Below are positions 55,832 to 64,000 of a stretch of 64,000 nucleotides of DNA, piece by piece (position 1 is the first letter of the stretch; the number at the start of each line of letters is the position of its first letter). The DNA lies in NCBI GenBank assembly GCA_033557465.1, contig CM066033.1, positions 1,246,897,523 to 1,246,961,522 of the forward strand, written 5' to 3'. The notes under the pieces were generated by a model. That model did no database searches. It worked only from the letters and a program-made list of their open reading frames with translations, and was not told the origin of the DNA. Source of the stretch: Ichthyophis bannanicus (taxonomy: Eukaryota; Chordata; Amphibia; Gymnophiona; Ichthyophiidae). The position numbers and the translations under genes were made by a program.

Positions 55832-57411
55832 TGCCTGGGCCCTAGAGCTTACAGGCAGGAGTGACCTTATATAATGTCCCTTATGAATAAAGGTGGTACT
55901 GATACCTCTGAATGCTGGGATTCGTAGTACACTTGTTTTTTTTTCTTTAGGGTTGAAAGTTGTAGTTGTGACTCAAGTGATAAGGCTTGCAAGAAATGTA
56001 TTTGTTGTGGGGATATTTTCAACGCATTACAATTCAAAGATGCATAACGTAAAGGTGCAGCTTTCAACATAAAGGTGAAATCAGGAGGTCAGGAAAACAA
56101 CTGAAATCAAATAGCTTTAACTCAGCTTTACACAGTCACGGTAGCTTCTACTCAGATTTGCCTCGTGTGGTTACTTGGGATTATTGCAGCCTCACAGTAA
56201 CAGCTGTTCTCCTCACAGCGTGGCTTTACAGAAACAGGTGAAAACAATTTGTGAACTTTCACGGCTAGGCAACAGGTATAGCAAACGTTTTGTATTCTTC
56301 TCATACAAACTCCAGATGCTTCTTTACACTGTTACTCTCTAAAACATAAAGAGCAATCCATTGCACAAGGATCATAACTCAAGGTAGGCACATCATTATC
56401 TATCTGCATACATTCATCTGGGCTAAGGCAATTGTTCTCTTCATCAGGTTTCTTATGTTTCCCTGACTTTAGCTCCAGAAATTGCTGAAACTCTTTTAGA
56501 AGCAATTCAGCCTGTATCTGCTCTTTAGCTGCTTGATAGTCTCCGGTAAGGGTCACACCCTTCCCCCACTCACTATCTGCTCCTGTTGCAGAGTTTGGCT
56601 TAGGGAGGTCAGTACAATAAAAGGGTTTCTCCCACAAGGCATTAAAATTAGGAAATTCAGCTTTACCTTCATCAGAAACGTTGGCATAAGAACAGGCACC
56701 TTTCTTCCAGGTCTCTCTCCTCTCTAGAAACTCAGGAGCCTTATGGCTAGTTCTTCTGCTAGGGGAATTTCTCTCAGAAAAACTTCTTTCCTGTTTTGGT
56801 TCCTGGCTTTTATAGCACTGCTCGCCACCAGACAAAATACCTTTTCTCCAAGAGCTGGGTTTGCTAGCCCTCCCACGTTTAGGCTCTACCATGTAGTAAG
56901 GATCTCCTTGAGAGTATATTGGGCTCCAAGGCTTACTGTTCCAGGGTTCTGCCTTCTCCCAGGGTTCTAGCGTTTTTCCCCTTTGATTCCAAGTTCCTCC
57001 TGAAGACCAACGTGCACTGGAAGCTGCTTCTCGTCTGCTTCGTTTCTTGCTGCTCTCGTCAGCCTTGCCGCCTGCCTTGCCAGCCTTGCCGCCTGCCTTG
57101 CCAGCCTTGCCGCCTGCCTTGCCAGCCTTGCCGCCTCCTTTGCCAGCCTTGCTGCCTCCCCTGTCAATCCCGTCTGAGGATTTAAAAAGGGCTTCATTTC
57201 CCGGCACTCCCTGTCGTTCCCCTGGGCGTGCCCAATTAGTGCTCAAGCCTATCTCCTCCCCTGGGCTGGGGCTTGTCTTCAGCTCAGCTGATAACTGTGT
57301 TTTTTCCAAGTCAGTTTTGGAAATCCTGTGTGTCCTGTGTGTCATCCCTTCTATCAGGATTTTCCCCTATCTCCATTTCCTCTGGAGGGGAGTCTTCACC
57401 ACAATACTCTA
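55832..57411 (-). mobile_element. Unclassified 1.58 kb insertion with one ORF, flanked by GCTCC duplications
   Basis: GCTCC occurs at 55827-55831 and 57412-57416, and L2 sequence continues on both sides. The element begins TGCCTGGGCCCTAGAGC on the plus strand and ends CACCACAATACTCTA. No terminal inverted repeat or direct long terminal repeat was found. The single ORF lies on the minus strand, with about 500 bp after it. A TATATAA string lies near the left end (55873). It could be a truncated or non-autonomous LTR-type element, but I cannot assign it. Confidence 0.65.
56332..57345 (-). CDS. 337-residue ORF of unknown function in the unclassified element
   Basis: The ORF starts at an ATG about 66 bp from the element's edge (MTHRTHRISKTDLEKTQ) and is uninterrupted for 337 codons. 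Residues about 63-95 are Gly/Lys/Ala repeats (GGKAGKA units, 21-bp DNA repeats). A basic stretch KKRSRRE, a Trp/Pro/Ser-rich middle (WNSKPWSPIYSQGDPYY) and a Gln/Leu segment (AELLLKEFQQFLELKSGKH) follow, and the end is Cys-containing, DPCAMDCSLCFRE. No catalytic motif was recognised. Basic repeats plus C-terminal Cys could suit a nucleic-acid-binding Gag-like role, but that is speculation. Uninterrupted length inside decayed surroundings suggests a recent insertion. Confidence 0.55.
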   Translation of the reverse strand: MTHRTHRISKTDLEKTQLSAELKTSPSPGEEIGLSTNWARPGERQGVPGNEALFKSSDGIDRGGSKAGKGGGKAGKAGGKAGKAGGKAGKAGGKADESSKKRSRREAASSARWSSGGTWNQRGKTLEPWEKAEPWNSKPWSPIYSQGDPYYMVEPKRGRASKPSSWRKGILSGGEQCYKSQEPKQERSFSERNSPSRRTSHKAPEFLERRETWKKGACSYANVSDEGKAEFPNFNALWEKPFYCTDLPKPNSATGADSEWGKGVTLTGDYQAAKEQIQAELLLKEFQQFLELKSGKHKKPDEENNCLSPDECMQIDNDVPTLSYDPCAMDCSLCFRE

Positions 57412-58800
57412 GCTCCTTATTGGTCGGAACCCCAGCACACTAGGATGACATTTTCAACAGTTACACCTAGGTACCTAGAAGATATAATTACCAGCATCAA
57501 CATAACCACATCCCCTCTTAACCCATGTCCAGTCAGCTGGATGAAGCTGGCCAGACAAGAACTCTCACTGACAATCCTCAAGTTCACACAGCTCTCTCTA
57601 CAGCAAGGATACATACCACCCGAGCTCAAAATAGCCTCCATCCGACCAATAAGAAAAGGTACTAACAACGACATCAACCATCCATCAACCTACAGACTCA
57701 TAGCTAGTCTTCCATTTATAGCCAAGATACTGAAAAAGATCATACTCCACCAGCTTCAAGACCACATTGGCACACACTCCTCTCTTGACCCCCAACAATA
57801 TGGCTTTCCACCCCACCATGGAGTAAAATCCCTCTCAACAGCACTTCTAAACAACTTAATAACGGGCACAGACAGACCACACACCGGCTATTTACTTGTA
57901 TTACTTGACATCAAGGCAGCATTTGACTTCATACCTCATGCTTTAATCATCAAAATACTGCAAGCAATAGGACTAACAGGCATCCCTCTGAGCTGGTTCA
58001 AATCCTATCTATCAAACCGATGATGTCAGGTATCATCAGACTCTACAAAGTCAAGACAATATGCTCAAACCCAAGGAGTCCCCCAAGGATCCGCCCTCTC
58101 TGCACTATTATTCAACATCTTCATACAGCCGATCTGCACAATCATACAAACTTTCAGTGTCCTCTACCACATATATGCTGATGATGTCATGATCTATGCA
58201 CCCATGAATACACTGAGCTCAGACATCACAACCATAACTGAATACTTCACTGCAGTCAATTCATGACTTATCATCCACAATATAACATGAACATCAATAA
58301 AACTGAAGCTCTGTATATCACCTGAGACAGCAGTTTCATCCTGCCGGACACCATAAGCCTAAATGGAACTCAACTTCATGTATGACAAGAGATACGTTAC
58401 CTAGGTATCACCCTCGATCAACACCTAACATTCACTGCCCACATAAGAGACATCAGGTGCGTATACTATAAACTCAAGACTGTACAACATCTCAAGCCTC
58501 TCCTAACCCAATAAAACTTCCGCACACTCCTTCAAGCTCTCATCTTCCCATACCTAGACTACTGCAACTTCATTCTCCAAGGCCTACCTAAGAAAACAGG
58601 CCATTCGCTTCAACTAGCTCGTAACACAGCAGCATGTACCCTCTGCAATGCCAGCATAACTGAGCACGTAACTCCATTGCTCAAACAGCTTCACTGGCTA
58701 CCCGTCACTGAACGCACAATATTTAAAGCCATCCTTGCAGTTTTTAAAATCCTCAACGGCCTATCAGCTACTCACTTTTAAACAATAATACATGAGACCA
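57412..58800 (+). pseudogene. L2 LINE reverse transcriptase relic
   Basis: Blocks appear in order: LEDIITSINITTSPLNPCPV, IASIRPIRKGTNNDINHPST, YRLIASLPFIAKILKKIILH, DPQQYGFPPHHGVKSLSTAL and LVLLDIKAAFDFIPHALIIK, open to a stop at 58021. GVPQGSALSALLFNIF-like sequence (58080-58120), HIYADDVMIYAP (catalytic, 58165-58202), CNFILQGLPKKT and QLHWLPVTERTIFKAILA (to about 58740) follow. Catalytic residues are present but stops interrupt it. The reading frame that begins at 57328 starts inside the inserted element and is chimeric. Confidence 0.78.
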
Positions 58801-59549
58801 AAGATAACCACACAAGGAGATCCGGCTCCCAAAACACCCTAGCTAACCCAGCATCCTTCACCAGATCCAGCACCACCACATCCAGTAGAGCCTTTTCCCC
58901 TATATGCGCTATCCCTATGGAACTCAGTCCCATACAAACACCGGGCACAAAGGATCTACTAACATTCAGAAAGGCCCTCAAGACTCGCCTATTTACAGCC
59001 TACTTCACCAAGGACAAGACATAATGCCTTCATGCATCTGCCTCTGTCCCCTTTACCTCTTCCCTGTCGCCCTCCCCCCCCCCTCATAAACATTGTTCTA
59101 CCCTAATAGTAACTCTTCTCCAAGTTCTTTGCCTTGTTACAATGTATTAAGTTATCTATGTTCACTACCCTGTTACCATGTATCTTTAGTTTCAATGTAA
59201 ACCGCCTTGACCGTAGAATAAAGCGGTATAGAAAACCTGTTAAATAAGAAAAGGTAAAGAGAAAAGTGGCCAAAATGATAGAGGGGATGAAAGGATACCC
59301 CTATAAGGAAAGGCTTAAATGGTTATGGCTCTTTAGCTTGGAAAAGATAGCTGAGGGAAGATATGATAGAGGCCTGTAAAAAAATGAGCAGAATGGAACA
59401 GGTAAACTTAGATCAATTGTTTACTCCTTCAAGAAGAAGAACGACTAGGGGACAAGCAATGAAGCTATAATATAGCACATTTAAGACTAATCGGAGAAAA
59501 TATTTTTTCACTCTATGCATAATCAAACTCTGGAATTAATTGCTGGAGG

Positions 59550-60290
59550 ATGTATGTTTGTTTATTGAGCTTGATATACTGCCCTTCACAATGCAGCAGG
59601 GCAGTTTACAATAAAATTATAGACAGAAGGAAAAGAAATCCATCATTAAGCAGGAATGGAGAGAGCCACAATCATAACCTAAGGAAATGAGCGGCAAGAG
59701 AGAAAGGGGGCTAGAAGTCCATGGGTCGCCTAGGAGTATCAGGGAATGGGGAAATCAAAGGCTTTATGGAATAAAAGTGGTCTTGAGTTATGCCTTAAAT
59801 CTGCCATGGGAAAGTTCAAAGTGGAGATCTGGGGGTAGGTCATTTTAGAGGTTGGGGTAGAGGAAATAAAAGGCAGAGTGATGTGTGGATTCTAGTCTAG
59901 CTTGTGAGGCAGAGGGGAGATGGAGACAGTTGGTGTGAATTGTTTGAAGGACACAATGTAGAGTATGGAGGATAATGAGAGAAGAGAGAGAAGATCCTAT
60001 CCCTGTATGTGGAACTTTGCGAACAAGTGTGAGGAGTTGGTAGTGAAGATGATACTGAACAGGAAGCCAGTGAAAATGAAGGAGCATAGGGGTGACAGGA
60101 GAAACCGGAGGCATGAGCTAGCAGTCTAATGTCTGTGTTTTGAATTAGTTGTGATCTCTGCAGTTCTATTGCTACTACTAATCCTTTACATAGCACTACA
60201 GGGTGCATGCTGCACTGTACAGAAACATGTAAGAAGAGTCACAGAGAGACACATGTGCCTGCAAACAAACCAACGTCCAAAGAAAGCAAG
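59550..60290 (-). mobile_element. LINE 3' fragment(s), minus orientation
   Basis: TGTTTGTTTATTGAGCTTGA and CAGGGCAGTTTACAATAAAA look like a reversed LINE tail. On the minus strand LLHFHWLPVQYHLHYQLLTL (about 60080-60025), then ESTHHSAFYFLYPNL, is the C-terminal LINE block. A further end at 60170-60240 (CATAGCACTACAGGGTGCAT) resembles those at 29852 and 54437. Confidence 0.6.
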
Positions 60291-60377
60291 GCAAGGCTAG
60301 ACACCTCAAATATCCAAAGCAGCTTTATTAGAAACCGCTACACTTGCAGTATTTTGGTAGTATTTGGTAGTTGCAGG

Positions 60378-60660
60378 TAGGAGGAGTGGTCTAGTGGTTA
60401 GGACAAGGTACTTCAGGCCGGAGGGCCGGGAGTTCAAGTCCCACCTGGGGACAGCAATCTCAGGCTGGAGGGACTGGGATTTCTAGTTCTATAGGCACTC
60501 CTTGTGGTCTTGGGCAAGCCACTTAACCCTCCATTGCCCATGTTCCCTGTAAGTATTAGCGTATGTGTCTCATATCCCCTCGTGTTAAATGTATCCCCCA
60601 ATTGACTGCTTTGACCCGGTGAAAAGCGGGATATAAATACAGCTAAATAAATAAATAAAT
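60378..60660 (+). mobile_element. tRNA-derived SINE
   Basis: Box A-like TGGTCTAGTGGT (60387-60398) and box B-like GAGTTCAAGTCCC (60430-60442). The body has CCTTGTGGTCTTGGGCAAGC, as in the copy at 5582. The 3' part, CCGGTGAAAAGCGGGATATA and (AAAT)n, is a different LINE-like tail. Confidence 0.85.
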
Positions 60661-60769
60661 TTTGGCAAGTATGCCTTCTTCAGGGGTTAGTCATCTCCAA
60701 CAGAAAGATACAATTAAAAATTAAACACACACATTAAAAACCATGATTTAGAAACATAAATACAAATAC

Positions 60770-62860
60770 AAGTAGTAAGAGAGGCTGTTGTTGCCAAAAA
60801 AGCATCTTTCAGGAAATGGAAAAAAGAGCCAAACGACGAAACCTAGAAACAGCACAAGCACTGGCAAGTCAAATGCAAGGCATTGATAAGGCAGGCAAAG
60901 AGAGAATTTGAGAAGAAGCTTGCTGCTGAAGCAAAAACGCGAAATAAAGACCCTTTCAAGTACATTCGTAGCAAAAAACCTGTGAGAGTCAGTTGGTCCA
61001 TTAGATGATAAAGGGGTTAAAAGAGCACTAAGAGGCGACAAGGCGATAGCGGAGAGACTGAATGAATTCTTTGCTTCGGTCTTTACTGAGGAAGATGTAG
61101 GGATGTTACCCATGACTGAAGTGGTATTTAAAGGTGCGGAAGAATTGAAGGAAATATCGATACATCGGGAAGATGTCTTACAACTATTAGATAAACTGAA
61201 GAGTAGCAAATCACCTGGGCCGGATGGTATACATCCAAGGGTGTTGAAAGAACTGAAATATGAGATTGCAGAACTGCTATCAGTAATCTGTGAACTATCA
61301 TTAAAATCATCTCTAATACCTGAAGATTGGAAGATCGCCAATGTAACACCAATTTTTAAAAAGGGTTCCAGGGGTGATCCGGGAAACTACAGACCGGTGA
61401 GCCTGACGTCAGTACCGGGAAAAATGGTAGAAACCATCATAAAGAATAAAATTACTCAGCATGTAGATAGTCACGACCTAATGGGAGACAGCCAACATGG
61501 CTTTGGCAAGGAAGATCTTGTCTTACTAATCTGTTATGTTTTTTTGAAGGAGTGAATAAACAGGTGGACAAAGGTGAGTCGGTTGATATTGTGTATCTGG
61601 ACTTTCAGAAAGCCTTTGACAAGGTCCCTCATCAGAGACGTTTGGCAAAACTAAAGAGTCATGGGATAGGAGGCAATGTACTATTGTGGATCAGGAACTG
61701 GTTAAAAGATAGAAAGCAGAGGGTAGGGCTAAATGGCCAATTTTCCCAATGGAGAAAGGTGAATGGTGGTGTACCCCAAGGATCTGTGCTGGGTCCGCTG
61801 CTTTTTGACATATTCATAAATGACCTGGAAAATGGAATAACCAGTGAGGTTATCAGATTTGCAGATGACACAAAACTATTTAAAGTTGTTAAAACCCAAG
61901 AGGATTGTGAAAAATTGCAAGAGGTTCTTGATAAATTGGAAGACTGGGCATCAAAATGGCAGATGAAATTTAATGTGGACAAGTGCAAGGTTATGCACCT
62001 AGGGAAGAACAACCCATACTATGGTTACACGATGCAAGGTTCCACATTAGGAGCCACCACCCAGGAAAAAGATTTAGGCATCATTGTGGATACCATGTTA
62101 AAACCCTCGGCCCAGTGTGCAGCGGCGGCCAAGAGAGCAAATAGAATGCTAGGTATGATAAGGAAAGGAATGGAAAATAAAACAAAAGATATTATAATGC
62201 CTCTATATCGTTCCATGGTGAGACCGCACCTTGAATATTGTGTGCAATTCTTGTCGCCGTATCTTAAAAAGGATATAGCGATTTTAGAAAAGGTACAGAG
62301 AAGAGCCACCAAAATGGTAAAGGGGATGGAAGGATACTCCTATGAAGAAAGGCTAAAAAGGTTAGGGCTCTTTAACCTGGAAAAGAGACGGCTGAGGGGA
62401 GATATGATAGAAGTCTATAAATTAATGAACGGAGTGGAACGGGTAAACGTAGATCGATTGTTTACCTTATCAGAATATAGAAAGACTAGGGGACATGCAA
62501 TGAAGCTACAGGGTAAACTATTTAAGACTAATAAAAGAAAATATTTTTTCACTCAACGTGTAATCAAACTCTGGAATTTGTTACCCCCGGAGGATGTAGT
62601 AAAGGCTGTTAGTGTAGCTGGGTTTAAAAAAGGTTTGGACAAGTTCCTGGAGGAAAGGTCCATAAACCATTATTAAGAAGTGACCGAAGATATCAATGCT
62701 TGACCCAGTACAAGCATTGTGGAACTTGTGTCTCTTGGGGAAACTGCTAGGTACATATGACCTAGATTGGCCACTGTTGGAAACAGAATACTGGGCTTGA
62801 TGGACCTTGGTCTGACCCAGTATGGCATATCTTATGTTCTTATGTTCTCATGTTCTCAAT
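60770..62860 (+). mobile_element. Young CR1 LINE, 5'-truncated
   Basis: It starts inside ORF2 after the endonuclease and runs through the polymerase to the 3' UTR. It ends with CTGACCCAGTATGGCATATC and tandem TTATGTTC-like octamers, the CR1 3' signature. Only one clear frameshift separates the coding parts. Confidence 0.9.
61103..62676 (+). pseudogene. CR1 LINE reverse transcriptase (single frameshift)
   Basis: The first frame (61103-61555) has LDKLKSSKSPGPDGIHPRVL, IPEDWKIANVTPIFKKGSRG and GNYRPVSLTSVPGKMVETII, ending at SQHGFGKE, where a lost base near 61510 shifts the reading. The second frame (61552-62676) has [40 protein letters not shown] and catalytic [14 protein letters not shown], then [40 protein letters not shown] and [20 protein letters not shown], ending normally. 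The 5' truncation removes the endonuclease. The enzyme acts by target-primed reverse transcription. Confidence 0.9.
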
Positions 62861-62914
62861 TGGTAAAAAGTATAATAAATAAGAAATATGCAGCATAAAT
62901 TGAATTATTATAAT

Positions 62915-63440
62915 ATTGATTGTTCTTTGAATGACAGAGACATGTAAGAGGCAGTCCCTGCTTTTAGGAGCTTACAGCCCAGTCAAGACAGACAACACAA
63001 CTGGATTAGGATATATCTCGGGGAGTGGTAAGGAAACACACAGGAGGTGAACAAGATACTAGGGGCAGGATTGAAAAGCAGTCACAAAGAAGGATGTTTA
63101 TAGTCTGGATCTGAACAGGATCAGAGATGGAGCCTGGTGCACTGACTCAGGTAGTTCCAGGCATAAGGAGCAGCAAGGTAGAAAGATCGAAGTCTGGAGT
63201 TGGGGTGGAAGAGAAGGGTACAGATAGAAGGGATCTGCTAGAAGAGCAGAGTTCCCGAGGACGGATGTAGGGAGCCCAGCGAAGATGACATAAATAGTCC
63301 AGACACATCATGATTGGGGATAGGAGAAGAGTGGTTAATGAAGGATGGAGAAATGGGCAAATTGTTCTAATTCAGTGGAGAGAGAGGAAGGAACTATGAA
63401 CAACGGAACTGATGTTTTCATGGAATGTTAAAGACAGATC
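62915..63440 (-). mobile_element. LINE 3' fragment, minus orientation
   Basis: On the minus strand AAPYAWNYLSQCTRLHL-like coding (about 63180-63120) resembles the LINE C-terminal YAWN.L block. CTTACAGCCCAGTCAAGACA and ATGTAAGAGGCAGTCCCTGC near 62950-62990 resemble the 3' ends at 29852 and 54415. Confidence 0.5.
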
Positions 63441-63464
63441 TAAGGTGACACTGACACTGGTAAT

Positions 63465-63716
63465 GGAGGTAAAGGCTGTTAGTGTAGCTGGGTTGAAAAG
63501 AGGTTTGTACAAGTTCCTGGAGGAAAAAGTCCATAAATCATTATTAACGTGGTCTGGGAAATCCCCTGCTTACCCCTGGGATAAGCAGCATAGAATCTAT
63601 CTACCTTTAGGGAATCTAACAGGTACTTGTGAACCGGATTGGCTGCTGTTGGAAACAGGATATTGGGCTTGATGGAACTTTGGTCTGACCCAGTATGGCA
63701 TATCTTATGTTCTTAT
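63465..63716 (+). mobile_element. CR1 3'-end fragment
   Basis: The coding tail KAVSVAGLKRGLYKFLEEKV matches the CR1 C-terminus at 62600-62670. The 3' UTR with GGAAACAGGATATTGGGCTT, CTGACCCAGTATGGCATATC and TTATGTTCTTATG follows. 5'-truncated. Confidence 0.85.
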
Positions 63717-64000
63717 GGGAAGTTTGAGCGTCTGAAAAATGTTGCAGAAAAAATATGCAGATGGTTTAAGCTTTCCCAGGTTGCAGAAGGTTTCTGCATA
63801 GAGTATATTCAAATCGTATTTATTAGTCTTGGGTCTTCGAAGAGAATCTCATCCACTGTCCTCTTAAATTTATGATTGATGACACCAACAGAGCCCTTCT
63901 AGAAACTTTTAGAAGGTTCTTCGCTCATGCATGCCTGCTGCTGCTATGCCCGTGATCTTCATTTTCTTTTTGTTCACACGGTATTTAGCACTGAGCGCAT
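63717..64000. other. Unassigned sequence at the window end
   Basis: No exon or repeat was recognised. The plus-strand reading EKICRWFKLSQVAEGFCIEY has no family I know and runs off without support. Confidence 0.4.

Larger units (their letters stand above)
55040..59244 (+). mobile_element. L2-type LINE, plus orientation, split by a 1.58 kb element
   Basis: The left part (55040-55831) holds the endonuclease end, with QPMHDKGNALDLIFLPQSII and DVPWSDHKIISLLIPH (conserved SDH). The right part (57412-59244) holds the reverse transcriptase, the C-terminal domain and the 3' end (TGTAAACCGCCTTGACCGTA, then AAAGCGGTATAGAAAACC). It is 5'-truncated and has many stops. Confidence 0.8.
54560..59550 (+). 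mobile_element. CR1 LINE fragment split by an L2
   Basis: The left part (54560-55030) has [40 protein letters not shown] and [20 protein letters not shown]. The right part (59245-59550) resumes with KMIEGMKGYPYKERLKWLWL, then FFHSMHNQTLELIAGG. These are consecutive parts of the CR1 polymerase seen whole at 61.6-62.7 kb. The L2 at 55.04-59.24 kb lies between them. Several stops are present. Confidence 0.8.

Noticed and set aside
57328..58023. 231-codon ORF as a separate gene
   Set aside because: Its first 28 codons come from the inserted element and the rest is the L2 reverse transcriptase; it is a chimera of two transposons.
61128..61352. Minus-strand ORFs over the CR1 (61.1-62.3 kb)
   Set aside because: They are antisense to the intact CR1 polymerase frames and carry no motif.
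44727..64000. Next MYO6 exon (DIELLAACREEF segment)
   Set aside because: Searched by eye on the plus strand; no matching codons with splice sites were seen.

Overview
The window is vertebrate genomic DNA, and almost all of it is intron packed with retrotransposons. Two short exons on the + strand, at 8022-8060 and 44623-44726, match adjacent parts of the myosin VI (MYO6) tail. They have GT-AG borders and compatible phases, so I place the window inside MYO6, with a 36.6 kb intron between these exons. Giant introns, abundant inverted-repeat DIRS retrotransposons with tyrosine recombinase, CR1, L2, Penelope-like elements and tRNA-SINEs with L2-like tails together suggest a large-genome tetrapod. 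A caecilian amphibian is my best guess, but that is inference. No bacterial or viral gene system was seen.

Layout. 1-2.8 kb: an old DIRS relic (subfamily II). 3.0-4.8 kb: a broken, intron-bearing gene copy of a dispersed unknown family (- strand). 5.2-8.0 kb: LINE fragment, SINE, plain intron, then the first MYO6 exon. 8.5-13.2 kb: LINE fragment and a long L2 LINE (- strand) whose 5' end carries three 140-bp monomers. 14.0 kb: mariner-type MITE. 16.3-19.5 kb: Penelope-like element with an inverted partial copy, Tc1 relic, SINE tail. 19.9-23.8 kb: DIRS element A (both terminal repeats, no recombinase). 26.3-30.6 kb: a second old subfamily II DIRS. 31.2-44.3 kb: a three-level nest of subfamily I DIRS elements (D inside C inside B). 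D is almost intact.

After the second MYO6 exon: 45.2-49.7 kb is an L1-like ORF1 split by a Penelope-like element (itself carrying a hAT MITE) and by an L2. 50.0-50.6 kb is a hairpin-rich candidate non-autonomous element. 50.6-53.2 kb holds two opposed L2 fragments. 54.6-59.6 kb is a CR1 split by an L2, which is split by a 1.58 kb unclassified element with a 337-residue ORF. 59.6-63.7 kb holds LINE and SINE pieces and a young CR1.

The most informative points are the MYO6 exons, the DIRS nest (removing each inner element restores codon continuity with no target duplication), a 657-bp near-identical duplication at the end of the nest, the recurring CGGTACCG-type motif shared by DIRS terminal repeats and gag, and the unclassified 1.58 kb insertion. 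No tool was run; family names come from recognised motifs.
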